Source of the DNA: Isoetes taiwanensis
Taxonomy: Eukaryota > Streptophyta > Lycopodiopsida > Isoetales > Isoetaceae
NCBI GenBank assembly: GCA_021234155.1
Contig: JAJEKV010000072.1
Location: 6,598,199 to 6,662,198, forward strand
DNA: 64,000 nt
Reading direction: 5' to 3'
Shown here: piece after piece, positions 34,370 through 44,759 of the stretch
Numbering within the stretch: position 1 is the first letter of the stretch
Layout of the letters: the number at the start of each line of letters is the position of its first letter
Notes under the pieces: generated by a model
Told to the model about the DNA's origin: nothing
Database searches by the model: none
Seen by the model: the letters and a program-made list of their open reading frames with translations, nothing else
Position numbers and translations under genes: made by a program

Positions 34370-36403
34370 GTGCAGAATAACAGGATGCTCGTTAAGGACT
34401 GCCTAGGAAGAGTACGCATGACAAAGGAAAAAGAAAAAAACAAGAAAAAGATTGTGCACATTATGTTTCTAGCTAAGGTTATGGATAAATTCTGTATACC
34501 AAAAGTAATTCATAAGAGGACAGTAGAGGCTTTGGGGGATATAGGTGTTGAAATCATGAACGACACCATGTTTGCATGGAAGTACACTGAAAGCTTGAGA
34601 GACATATTATATAAACCATTTTATGTATTTGCCCAGGTTAAGGAACCTGTATGCCCTTGCCAGAATCCGAGTTTAAAGGATTATATTGATGATAAGATAG
34701 GACATGTCAGAACAACTAAGTTGGACATCATTAAGAATATAACTTTGAGAAATATGATACATAAGGGGCTGAGCCACATCCCAGATAAATATCTGGTAGA
34801 GAAAGATTTAAAAGATGAAATTGAGGGGGCTGTGAGAAATATATTTGAACTGCACAAATTCAGTTTTGCGCACATAAGTTATGAGGATAAAGAATACATC
34901 AAAAAGAATGTATGGGAAGACATAAAGTTGCTGTGTAAAGAAGCATGCAGAAGTGATTGCAATAGGAGGTTTGCACTTAATGATATGAATGTAGCTGCTA
35001 ATATAATTTGGCTGAATAAAAACATGTATATAGCTGGAGTGGATAAAGCATCCAATAATCCCGCATTCATCTGTCCTAAGCACATTAGAGATATGGCCAT
35101 TGCTAGGCTCAATAGCAAGGATTTTCAAGCAGTTGACACCATCGAGATGGAATTGACACCAGTTCTAAAATTTGAGATCCAAGAGCTGATTGGGGAGATG
35201 GAATTTGGATCTACAAGACTCCCATACCTTTTAGGAATATATAAAGCTCATAAAAGTGATTATAGATGGATCACAAATGCTCACGGAACAATATACACTG
35301 AAATTTCCGAGATGATTACAGCAGTCCTCAATGGTATTTTAGAAATTTGGCCTGATGTATCTAAAGATTTATGTGCGAACATTTGCACTCTTATCCCTGG
35401 AAAGGTGAACCCTAATTGGATAGCTGGGTCAGTATATGAAGTTATACTTAATCTGCCAAAGGTTATCAACGAGGTTTTTGTTGCTGACATAACACGATGT
35501 TATGAAAATATACCCTTAAAGGGGGACAATGGAATATGTGCTGTTATGCAGAATTTGGCAAGGGCAGCATGGAAATACATGATCAAACAAAACAGAAGAA
35601 ACGAGCTCTGGCTGAAAAGGATGCCTGATGGTAAGTACAAAACTAAGTGGTTCAAATACATACCTCAAGGTAAATGCTGGATTATAATGAATTTAGAGAG
35701 ATTCTGTAGTGCCAATAAATGGTTATTGGAAAATTGCTATGTTCTAATGGGATGCAAGATTTGGAGGCAGATTAGTGGAATACCCATGGGCTTCGCATCC
35801 AGTCCCTGCTGGTGTAATATGTACCTAGCATGGTTTGAAATGGAGTTCATCAAGAACCTGGCTAAGAAAGGTGAATATGAAGAAATAAAATTATTCAGGC
35901 ACATGTTCAGATACATTGATGACCTTTTGGCAGTTAATTGCCCTAACATTAGAAAATTTCTGACCAAACTGAATGACACGGATGACAATACACTGCAGAT
36001 ATATGACATGCAATTTCTTGGTATAAAAGAAGAAACCAGACTGGCATGGCTGGGTAACAATAAAGCACAGATTGGCATTGAGGCCAACTTTTTAAATATG
36101 ACCATACAGATTGCCAATAGGCACCTTGGAATCTACAGAACGATAAAATATGATAAGAGGGATTTATTACCTTTTGAAGCTATCAAGTTTGTGCATGCTA
36201 ACAGCTGCAGGCCCTATTTATATGTCAATTCCAGTCCTAGGGGAGCTGCAGATGACATTATCAATCTAATGAATAAGTTCAGGCATAATGGATTTGACAA
36301 AGGAGGACTTAAAACTCGTGTTATCAAGTATATCCAAAATGGTCAATTTCCAGGACTTAATTATGATGCGGAGGAGGTTGTACTGATATTGATGCACTAC
36401 TAA
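34370..36403 (+). CDS. Reverse transcriptase, Penelope-like class (intact ORF2)
   Basis: An uninterrupted frame of 677 codons. The first in-frame ATG is 34385; a preceding TGGTGCAG could be a splice acceptor, so the true start may lie in an upstream exon. N-terminal region: CPCQNP at 95-100 and GHVRTTKLDIIKN at 111-123. RT core: VDKASNNPAFICPKH (224-238); LPYLLGIYKAHKSDYRWI (284-301); motif A VADITRCYENIPL with Asp373; motif B ISGIPMGFASSPCWCN (468-483); motif C FRYIDDLLAVN with Asp517/518; ANFLNM (572-577); and a thumb-like IKYDKRDLLPF (592-602). The GIPMG...RYIDD pattern and the DKASNN and YDKRD blocks are those of PLE reverse transcriptases, not of LINE, LTR or TERT enzymes. Canonical PLEs carry a GIY-YIG nuclease after the RT and Naiad/Chlamys types before it; neither was seen here. 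Compared with copy B it lacks 15-20 residues after KFVHAN. All catalytic Asp residues are present, so it may be functional. Confidence 0.8.
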   Translation: MQNNRMLVKDCLGRVRMTKEKEKNKKKIVHIMFLAKVMDKFCIPKVIHKRTVEALGDIGVEIMNDTMFAWKYTESLRDILYKPFYVFAQVKEPVCPCQNPSLKDYIDDKIGHVRTTKLDIIKNITLRNMIHKGLSHIPDKYLVEKDLKDEIEGAVRNIFELHKFSFAHISYEDKEYIKKNVWEDIKLLCKEACRSDCNRRFALNDMNVAANIIWLNKNMYIAGVDKASNNPAFICPKHIRDMAIARLNSKDFQAVDTIEMELTPVLKFEIQELIGEMEFGSTRLPYLLGIYKAHKSDYRWITNAHGTIYTEISEMITAVLNGILEIWPDVSKDLCANICTLIPGKVNPNWIAGSVYEVILNLPKVINEVFVADITRCYENIPLKGDNGICAVMQNLARAAWKYMIKQNRRNELWLKRMPDGKYKTKWFKYIPQGKCWIIMNLERFCSANKWLLENCYVLMGCKIWRQISGIPMGFASSPCWCNMYLAWFEMEFIKNLAKKGEYEEIKLFRHMFRYIDDLLAVNCPNIRKFLTKLNDTDDNTLQIYDMQFLGIKEETRLAWLGNNKAQIGIEANFLNMTIQIANRHLGIYRTIKYDKRDLLPFEAIKFVHANSCRPYLYVNSSPRGAADDIINLMNKFRHNGFDKGGLKTRVIKYIQNGQFPGLNYDAEEVVLILMHY

Positions 36404-36483
36404 GGTAAGCCAATACATTTTTAGTGGATTTCAGTGATGAAAATAGATCAATTTGGGTCGTAAATAATTATGGGATGGTGCCA

Positions 36484-36508
36484 GACCCCTACTGTAATAG
36501 TAGGGGTC
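36484..36508 (+). ncRNA. 3' stem-loop of the retroelement (copy C)
   Basis: GACCCCTACT and AGTAGGGGTC form a 10-bp stem with a 5-nt loop, as at 30096-30121. Flanking bases also pair (TAATTATGG with CCTATTATTA, including a G-T pair and one mismatch), although their sequence differs from copy B. The outer stem is therefore kept by different bases. Confidence 0.7.
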
Positions 36509-37009
36509 AGCCCGTCCTATTATTATAGTAAAAATCAAATTATGGGGGTGCAACACGGAAGGAGGTAGGATTTTTTTTCTATTTTGAGACTTAGACTTCT
36601 ATGTCTAGACCTCTTGTGTATTTAATCTACAATATCTAGTACTTTGCTTGGGCAAGTAACATGCTAAACGAAATGTTGAATACTATAGAAATGGTAAGTT
36701 TGTACTTAGGCTGATAATTGCTTAAAACAAAAAAATAAAGTATAGGTGGAATATGGTATGGTTAAGCCAGACCACTGTAGCACACGAATATGGCGCAGCC
36801 GGAATTTAAAACGGATGCCAGACATGCTCCTGACCGAGATTTTTTGAGTGGATTAAGATAAGAAGTAATGTGGCTGAATCGTGTAAGATATGGCAGATGG
36901 GGATATTTCCCAATGTTTGATGGGATGCCCTAAGGATTAAATTTTGGGGTTTGGCGGAAAAAAGGTGAATAGGGTATCGAATATAGACTAAAGCAAAGAA
37001 ATTGCAGTA

Positions 37010-37341
37010 ATGGGTGGCTATTCAAGTGATGAAGACGATGCCAAGGCTTGGCGGGAGGAGTTAGATAAGCTCCAGTTGAATAGGGAACTTGAGTGGTGTG
37101 CCCTCAACTCTGATAGCGGTTGCATAGGAATGGATAGATCTGGTAGAGGAAGGGGTTTTGATAACAAACGTAGTTATGGGGATGGTAGTGGAGATGTCTT
37201 CAACAGAAGAAATAGTGCCTATAATCGAAATAGGCGTAATAACTATAGATATGGAGGCCGCTGAAACGATGAATATGTCCCAGAATCTCAAGATGAGGAT
37301 GGTCTTTACCAAGAGCATGGCGAGAATCAGGTACTGATTTA
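37010..37341 (+). pseudogene. Small Gly/Arg-rich ORF of copy D, with an in-frame TGA
   Basis: MGGYSSDEDDAKAWREELDK opens an 84-codon frame with ELEWCALNSD, RSGRGRGFDNKRS and RNRRNNYRYGGR. A TGA follows at 37262, but the same frame continues after it with NDEYVPESQDEDG up to a possible splice donor (AATCAG/GTACTG). This matches the layout of copy C, so the TGA looks like a nonsense change in an old copy. Confidence 0.6.
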
Positions 37342-37696
37342 ATTCGTGTGTATGGCTCTACAATAAAGCTTCCGAATATTAACAAAGGTAAACTGATATT
37401 GTAAGCCTAGGGGAGTATGGACAAGATAATTTGTCTTCTCTTTGAAACAGATATGAATAATGCGCAAATGGGAAGCTTAGGACTACTAAAAATGGTAGTG
37501 TAAGTAGCAGGAAAGATAAAGTACGGGATTAATGTTACTTTATTTGCTGATATGAACAGGGCATAAAATGCCCACTTAGAATATATGTGTATATGCTGAA
37601 GTTTTACTGTTTGCTTTGAATGGCATGTAGACCAACCATAGGCTGAAACCTGATCTATGGTTATTGCATTTAACTTATTATGATAGTAATTTCGAT

Positions 37697-37766
37697 CAAG
37701 GGCATAAAAGGTACAAATGGTGAAAGGCGATAAGCCAAGAAACACCAATGTACCTTTTGGCCCTTG
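37697..37766 (+). ncRNA. Conserved RNA hairpin in the retroelement 5' module (copy D)
   Basis: Same fold as copies A and C: CAAGGGC/GCCCTTG (now perfect), GGTACA/TGTACC, TGGTG/CACCA, apical GGC-GATAA-GCC and bulged AAGAA. Two differences restore or keep pairing: G for A in the basal stem, and T-A in place of A-T in the middle stem. Confidence 0.7.
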
Positions 37767-39176
37767 CATCGTTACCAAGATTATTGCTAATGTTTGCTTG
37801 TGGCCGGCAGTACGGTGTTTCTTCTCCATTTGTGTTTTTTTATGTCCCAAGATCGAGAGTATTATCCGGGTGATACATGGTTTACTTAGCGGCCAGAGTT
37901 CCCATTTTTGATCAAGCCCGCACTTACATAAAAACAAAGGTTTATAGTTGTAATGAAAACAGTAGTAATGGTAAGAGACCATTTTCTTAAGGCTTTAAAC
38001 AGGATATGCAAATGGAGTAAGTAATCTTGCTGAAAAACTTGAATGAAAAATTTATTTTGATCGTGTCTATACATTGCAGCTAATATTGCACATGATAGAC
38101 TAGTATGCAAAGTGTTTGTATCTTGGAACTTTTTTTAAGAAAAATGATATCTATCAGTATTTTCTGTGTAACAGCAGTGCATATGATATTAGTGATAATG
38201 ATTGAGTCCTAAATTCCATATATTGCATGAAGATGTATTGGTAAAACTCTGCCATATATGATCTTAAGATCGGATATGAATAATAGTGAAAGCAATAGTG
38301 AAACATTCCCATTAAATTGGGTACAGGAAATATGCTGATTCAGGCTATATTAACCATTGGTATAAGTTACATGGTAGTAAAGATAAGGAGGTTTTAAAAT
38401 GATTAAAGTTAATGGCATCAACATTTGAGGAATGAGAATACATGAGAATTAGATAATGATTTTGAAAATTGAATTTAAAATCTGAAGACATAGGTTGATT
38501 GACATGCAGGAATGCATAAATGTAATCAAGATATTACACTAACGGGTAAAGTTAGTTAGGTTTTGGAGATGGTTTCTCATGTGCTTATATTGGCTGATAA
38601 ATGTCCATGTGTATGGGATATGTCTTTCAGACTTAAAATATACATTATGTAAACATTAAACATTTAAAATAGAAATCCAGGGAAACAGATGTGCCAATCT
38701 AAGTTAGCTCGGCTTAGTTTGGGATGATAACAGTGCCAAGGGATTGACTAAGGTATGTAGAGGCGGCTAGTAAGGCTTATGTCAAGGCTAGTGCTGTCTA
38801 GGTTTTTTTTTTTTTTTTTTTTCATATTTTGGTTCCTTGTCCAAACTTTTCTTTATGGTGTCAACGTGTAGACATAAACCTTGCATATTTATGAGCACAC
38901 AGGGTCAAATGGCAAACACTTTAACAAACTTTTCTTTTAATGGTGTCGACGAGCAGACATAAACCTTGGATATTTATGAACACACATTTAGAGTCAAATG
39001 GCAAACACTTTATCTCTGCTTGTTTACTTAAATATCCAAAAACAAGAATTTCCCAATTTCTCTTTGAGATGTGTTTGACGTCATGTACATGAATCTAGAG
39101 TTACCATGATGTTAAGAAAATGCATTGGTATTGCATGTGGGAAAATTTTATAATGATGATCGGAAAATCTTATAAT

Positions 39177-39333
<157 letters not shown>

Positions 39334-39439
39334 TATTTTAACGTCATGCCACTATAGTCATTGTACTCCTCTAGGCAAGAAGGCAGTCAAAGCAGTTCTT
39401 CCCTAGGCTCTATTTCACTCTCTTGAGCCTTTTCCAAAT

Positions 39440-40260
39440 GCATCTCCTTTTCTTCGAGGATTATTGGCAGCACAGAATACAGTTAGACATCTATTTTGGC
39501 CGTGTCCATCCACTTATGCTCTCTTAGATATTTCGTGGTGGTGGGCGCCATTGCCGTCAGACCCCTTAGCTCCCCCACTCGCTGCATCTGTTCATCCCCT
39601 TACACATAGACGATGGGCCCTAGCAGGTGTGGTCTCAATTCAAGTATGGTATGCAGGTGGCCGCCTCTTGTCATGGCTGGCATTTCAAGCAAAATTCTTA
39701 CTCTCACGTTGGGATGTAAATGTATGGGAGAGGTGGCATAGAGCTTGCCTTTCATAGTAGAAGTCAGCATCACGGAAAGGTTGCCATGGGGTTGTGATGA
39801 GGATATTCACAAAGGCAAGTACTTTTTCGCTCTATATACCGTCTGCTCTTAGCTCCACGTCCCCTCCCATTGCCAAATGGATGGCAATTACAGATCCCAG
39901 AACCCATGCAGGCTCGCACATGGCGCTGGTTTTGGGATCAGTTGCTCCACCCTAAAGTTTCTGTGTACTTTGGTGGCAAGTCTTACATAGGTGTTTATGT
40001 GTAAACACCTTCCGGCATTATTATGATCCTCGCAACTCTTCAGTATATTCACTTTGCCTCTTAGATGTTGAAACACTTGAGCATTGCCTCTTTTCTTGTC
40101 CAGAAGTTCAACCAGCACGGTCCTGGTTTCAAGCATTATTTAACAGTACACTGGATTGCCAATCTATTCTCCTAGCATCCTACCTAAGTGCATGGGCCCC
40201 AAATATACGGAAGGCATTTCATCTCGGGTCTAGATGGTTACTGTGGTCAATCTAGGAGCA
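39440..40260 (+). pseudogene. LINE zf-RVT remnants, two pieces
   Basis: At 39464-39560 the translation HLFWPCPSTYALLD resembles the end of a LINE zinc-binding region. A second piece at about 39915-40140 gives WRWFWDQLLHPKVSVYF, then VLHRCLCVN, LCLLDVETLEHCLFSCPEVQ and, near 40220, RWLLWSI, the same pattern as the remnant at 1-920. Frame changes show that both are dead. They may be two successive truncated insertions. Confidence 0.65.
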
Positions 40261-40742
40261 TTGTAGGCTGCACATTTTTCAAGGCATTTCAAGACATTGT
40301 TCGTTTAATATTGCTCAATCCATGCACCGAGTTCCTCGTCCTCAACTTGTCAAGTAGTTGCACTATGCCACCTCATACAAGTATTCTTACATCATGGGCA
40401 TATTTAGTAAATGGCAGGTTCGTGTCTCCTTGACAACAGGATGAAATTTTGATGGGTTGGAGGACACTATTTTTAAGTACTTATTTAATTTTGCTCTTTG
40501 GTCTTTGCATTTTCTATAGGTAAATTCACTTTGCACATGGTCTTTGGATAAAAGCATCCATTTGGGCATATAGTAACTCCTGTTGAATGTCTGATTCATT
40601 GCTTGGCTAATCCATGAACTTTTCTATCTTCGCGGTCTAGGTAGCGTCATGTGCATCCTAGGTTTCAGTTGTGGGATGTGCATCTGTTTTCCATTTCACA
40701 TCATTTTCTCCTTGGTATTTGATCTTGTTCTGCAAGTTAAGA

Positions 40743-40829
40743 GGAGGATAACCCTCCCCTTGAATGGATTATGACAAATAACCCTTGGGTTATATTGCCA
40801 TGATCCACTCGAGGGGAGGGTTGGCCTCC
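40743..40829. repeat. 87-bp imperfect inverted repeat (snapback)
   Basis: GGAGGATAACCCTCCCCTTG at the left pairs with CGAGGGGAGGGTTGGCCTCC at the right; arms of about 42 bp meet at a 2-nt loop (ACCCTTGGGT). Most arm differences are transitions, so that one strand as RNA would form G-U pairs. It could be a small foldback element or a small-RNA hairpin. Confidence 0.8.
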
Positions 40830-41009
40830 CTTAAACCCTAGTCCGAGCAGGTTCTCCATATCCAGCTTAAGCCTGTGAATGAATGGAGATGGATTAAATT
40901 GCCTCTGTGACAGCCTCTGAGAAGAAAACATCTTCGTATTTATAAATAAGATTTCGTAGCTCCTTCCAAGGGTCACCAAATACTTATGATAGGCTAAGCT
41001 CTGTCATAG

Positions 41010-41276
41010 ATGAGCTCTGGAGCAAGTAAAGGAAAGGTTGAGACAATGATGACAGAAGTGGTAAGCGCATATGCAAAGCTTCTACCCTTAATCCGTCGCT
41101 TGCCTCATGATTCGCGTTCCTGCTATGCTCAATTTGCTCGTGAAAAGTTCGTAACATCCAATGAAGTCACCGAACCTGTTGCTTTGCATGGTCTACTTTG
41201 CCGGACATATGATTTTGCACGCCATAACAGCCATATTTGCTATAACCTGCTTGCTCTGCAACCATATTTTCCATAA
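41010..41276 (+). CDS. Possible LYR-motif (complex 1 LYR-like) protein
   Basis: An 88-codon frame. Residues about 17-50 (VVSAYAKLLPLIRRLPHDSR, then CYAQFAREKFV) match the start of plant LYR-family proteins, in which a helix with an L-Y-R-like motif is followed by RRLPxxxRxYYAxFARExF. GLLCRTYDFARHNS fits the second helix. The C-terminal end departs from the family, which usually continues with a VLxKY-type ending, so the frame may run into an intron or be decayed. LYR proteins bind acyl carrier protein and serve mitochondrial Fe-S or complex assembly. The level of similarity is modest and comes from recall of family patterns. Confidence 0.45.
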   Translation: MSSGASKGKVETMMTEVVSAYAKLLPLIRRLPHDSRSCYAQFAREKFVTSNEVTEPVALHGLLCRTYDFARHNSHICYNLLALQPYFP

Positions 41277-41299
41277 GATGTTTGCAATAGCTAAGCTCT

Positions 41300-43940
41300 A
41301 CAACAAATCCACAAATTCAGCTTGAGAAATGCAAATGGCTTGTGTGTACCTGCCGGAATTGAAATTTGTAAGAAGCAACTGCGACTTCTCCAATATTACC
41401 TAGTCCATAGATCAATTTGTCGAAGCAACCATGTCAAAACAGAGTCACAATGTCGAAGCAGATCTATGCCGGAAGCACCAGAAGAGTCATGCCGGAGGAG
41501 TCATGCCGAAGTAGAGCTATGCGCCAGAGTTGTGCCAGAAAGAGCCGAATATTCTCTGTAAGGAATATTCGAGGCGTTATTACAGTAATCATTCGAATAT
41601 TCTAATAAAAGGAATATTCGGGAGGTTCTGGAAAATAACTCTCTCTGATCCAACGGTGGATAACAGTTGGATCTTTAGAATCTACGAGGACTAGGGTTTA
41701 CGGGATTCCCAATCCATGCTAATTTATTTCTGCAGTTCGATGGTTCATTGGTTTAGTTAGAAGTGGCTCTTTTTTCTCCATTCTTTCTTGCTTGTAATTT
41801 CATTTGAAATTTACTATGCTTGCTCTATTTGTTTTACCTCATGACTTCACCCCTTCTTCTCTCCTTTTTTTGGTCTCGTCCCACTCAACTTTTGTTGCAA
41901 CCAGTAGTCCCAATTGCTCTCTTTGTTCTCTTGCTCCATGTATCTCATGATGTCCCCTTCGTTTGTTTTTTGTTCCTCGATATCTTCTGATTTATTGTGC
42001 TCTGGTCCTCTTTACTTGATCCCATTTCTCAGTCCACATTTCTTTTTGTTTTTATTCTTTTTTGCTCTAAGGTTCTTGAGCTTTGTTTCTAGTAATAGGC
42101 GTAGGTAGGTGAGTGCATGCTCTTTCTCATATGTTCTCAGTGGTTTTCATGGATGCCTTTATGAGGGCCTATACTCTCTCTTTGTCATAGATTCTTAGTG
42201 TCTCATTAGTGCCTTTGAGGTTCCCTTGGCCATTTGCTTTTTGTGGCCTTGGTCACTTTGACTCATTTTGTCCAGTTCCTCTATTCTCGACCCCTTTTTC
42301 CATCTATTTTATTCTGGTCTCCTGTTTGTCTTTTCCCCCCTGCGTTTGTTCGTTCCTCTTTTTATCCATTTTATCCCTTGAAAGACACCTTTGCTCTGCT
42401 ATTGTCTTGACTCTCTCCTTTGTCTGCCTCTTGACTCGTCGTAGTTCTCCTTGCCTTGTTGGTCCAGTCCTCATGCCTTTCTATGTTGACCCTTTATGGA
42501 ATGGAAAGAGTTTGTTTAGTATATGTTCATGCTGCATGTTGTTCACAAGATATTCCCTTTTTCGGCTTGCATTTTAAATTTCCAAACGTGGTTGCATCAT
42601 CGCACATTCATACAATGTTGTAGTGGTTCCTCTTGTCAGTTGTCTTGCATTTCTATATGGTATTTCTATATGGTTTTTGTTCTTGTTTCAGGTTGCACTC
42701 AGTTTTCTTCATGTATTCCTCATCTTGGCATTGACCCATCCTCATTACTCTGCGGCATCATCTACCGCCATTCTCAATCGCCTCCTCTATACCTTGTCTT
42801 TTTTTGTAGCCTTTCTATTCCTCCCAGCAAGTGCTGAGTTGAATTCATTTTTGGCTATCATTTGCCCTGGCTCAACAATCCCCCTGCCAACCCCTTCTTT
42901 TGTTAGCAATCATTCATCCCCTATTTGTCTGTTGAAGGTTATCCTGGCACACCTTCAACCTCACTGGTACAGGACTGAAATTGCTGAACTAGAACTCAAA
43001 TATCAAGTTAAGACTATTTTCCCAAAACAAAAATATAGTGATCTTAGTAAAACTGATGCCAAATGGTTGTGGAAACGAATTTTAACTCCAAACCACTTCC
43101 TTGAATTGCTTAGTTGTGCTAAGTTACCACTTGCAAAAGTCGGGAGTCAAATCTCCCAAGAGTATTGTTCAAAAAAGATGGTCCTAACCGAGTCAAAATA
43201 AAGTCAATAGCCCTGGCAGAGAGTTAATTTGTGCAGGTAGTAATATACGGATCCTTTTGAACTTTTATAACTTTGTACAATCTCCGTCAACTCTGTAGAC
43301 TCTGTGCATGTGGTTTCTGATTGGATCTCTCACACCTTTGGCTCAAGAAATCCTGACAGGTTAGTTTGCTCAAGAACATAATGGGATATTTTTTGCAGAA
43401 TAGATTGCTAGCTATCTTTAGTGGATTTTCTCAACTAATGCAGATAATGGCATGCCCATATATTGTGTGCATCAAGTAAACAGCCACGATAGCCTTACTA
43501 TGAGAAGATGATTAATGTAGCATAACCTGATGAACATGTGAATATTCTATATTTCGCAAGGGTAATTAGAGTAGCATAGAATGTTGAATATTACATTTCA
43601 CACAGGAATCACTCGTAGAAACTAATTTTTTGGGAAAATTTTCTTTGGAAAATCAGTCTCAGATCAAGCTAAAGTGTAGGACACCATTTCTCACCAAGCT
43701 CGAATTTTCTCTTTCTCAAACATCATATTAAAGTTGTACAATAATTTCCAAGCTCTGGATCTTGGGCAAGGATCAAAATTCATAGAATCAAGTCAAATAA
43801 TCATAGTTTGCATCAAAATTCTTACGAATTACGAAGCAAGAAAGCTCAAACACTCTGGTCAGTCATCAATCTGGTGCGATTAGATGCTCCAGACATCAGT
43901 AGTATCGCATCCAAGCCCTCACTTCTTCTGTAACAAAAAA
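41300..43940. other. No gene recognised; T-rich intergenic or retroelement-derived DNA
   Basis: 41330-41650 has a short repeat with AGTCATGCCGGA/AGAGCTATGC motifs and two GAATATTC inverted pairs. 41760-42900 is strongly pyrimidine-rich on the plus strand and yields hydrophobic open frames, for example 42623-43201, which I do not recognise and attribute to composition. Confidence 0.4.
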
Positions 43941-44083
43941 CCCCTTCATTGAAATCCTCTGTTTCATTCAGTTCTTGGCAGATTAGAACCAATTCTCTGT
44001 CTTTTTGCATGGATACATGTTTCTTGATGTGTACAGAGGCAAATCAATTAATACACGTGGAATTTATAATATTTATGTGCTAC

Positions 44084-44140
44084 CTCCACGTGGGTAATGG
44101 CCCGTTGCCACTCCACATGCCTGGGTGTACCACGTGGCGA
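44084..44140. promoter_or_regulatory. Pair of CACGTG G-box palindromes
   Basis: CCACGTGG occurs at about 44084 and CCACGTGGC at about 44131, within 50 bp. G-boxes bind bZIP and bHLH factors in plants. No gene start was recognised beside them, so function is unproven. Confidence 0.35.
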
Positions 44141-44359
44141 GGGCTGATTGGATGGGAGGAGTGACTAGGCCGGGAGATAAATAGGAGAACTTTTTTCTAT
44201 TCTTCAAACTTGGCACGAATCCCAAGAAATGGAAAATAGAGGTCATGACAACGTCTTTTTTGAAAATTATTTTTTCCACGAGGTATCTTTTTTTAGGCTC
44301 TACAAGATGGGAGAATCTTTTTGCAAAAATGAACATCTTGATTCTTAGGCTAAAAAGGG

Positions 44360-44700
44360 GCTAAACATGGTGAGGTGGCATGTTTGTGGAGTGACATGGC
44401 AAATGGATGCTGACATGGCATTATGAAGTGATAATGTGTCAAGCAAGGTGGCAAAATGACTTTTTTCTAGTCAAAACTTTTTGTGAAGTGGTGATGATGT
44501 AGATGGCATGTATATGATGATGTGGATGTACTTGGGTGATGATGTGGCACAATGAACTGATAACATGTCACATAAGGTATCAAAATGACTTTTCTTAGGT
44601 CAAAACTTTTTGAAAGTAGGTGATGAGGTGAGTGACATCTGTATGATGATGTGGATGTACTTGGGTGATGATGTGGATGATGTTTGACATTTTTGAAGAT
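44360..44700. repeat. Tandem repeat of about 128 bp
   Basis: CAAAATGACTTTT...CAAAACTTTTTG followed by GATGATGTGGATGTACTTGG recurs with a spacing of 128 bp (about 44453 and 44581). A weaker third copy lies upstream. It is inserted next to, or grew from, the 3' end of the LINE remnant on the minus strand. Confidence 0.75.
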
Positions 44701-44759
44701 GATGTGGAAATTTGGCATCAAATTTGGCACTTGTGCACATACCATTAGAACTTTTATGC

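Larger units (their letters stand above)
30217..36578 (+). mobile_element. PLE-like retroelement, near-complete copy C
   Basis: About 6.36 kb. In order: 5' module with a small Gly/Arg-rich ORF, conserved hairpin, ORF1, intact RT ORF, 3' stem-loop and the terminus GGAGGTAGGATTTTTTTT. It begins directly after the equivalent terminus of copy B and ends directly before copy D, so three copies abut head to tail. PLEs are known for tandem copies and for retaining introns. A possible donor (GTATGT at about 34072) just after ORF1 and an acceptor (TGGTGCAG at 34367-34374) before the RT fit that. No GIY-YIG endonuclease was seen on either side of the RT. Confidence 0.8.
36579..38822 (+). mobile_element. 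PLE-like retroelement, diverged 5' module (copy D)
   Basis: It starts directly after the terminus of copy C. It contains a relative of the small Gly/Arg-rich ORF (37010) and the conserved hairpin (37697-37766) followed by TCGTTACC. Outside these blocks it is only loosely similar to copies A and C. It has no ORF1 or RT and ends in TCTAGG followed by about 20 T, resembling the terminus of the other copies. Either a 3'-truncated or an internally deleted copy of a sister subfamily. Confidence 0.65.

Noticed and set aside
34370-36403. Telomerase reverse transcriptase (TERT)
   Set aside because: The motif set GIPMG, RYIDD and YDKRD is of PLE type; no TERT T-motif or telomerase N-terminal domain was seen, and the gene is in a repeated mobile array.
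42209-43201. Hydrophobic membrane protein genes
   Set aside because: The long frames come from a pyrimidine-rich strand; no conserved signature and overlapping frames of the same quality.
44360-44700. CRISPR-like or satellite array
   Set aside because: Only two to three degenerate 128-bp units with no unique spacers, in nuclear plant DNA; an ordinary short tandem repeat.
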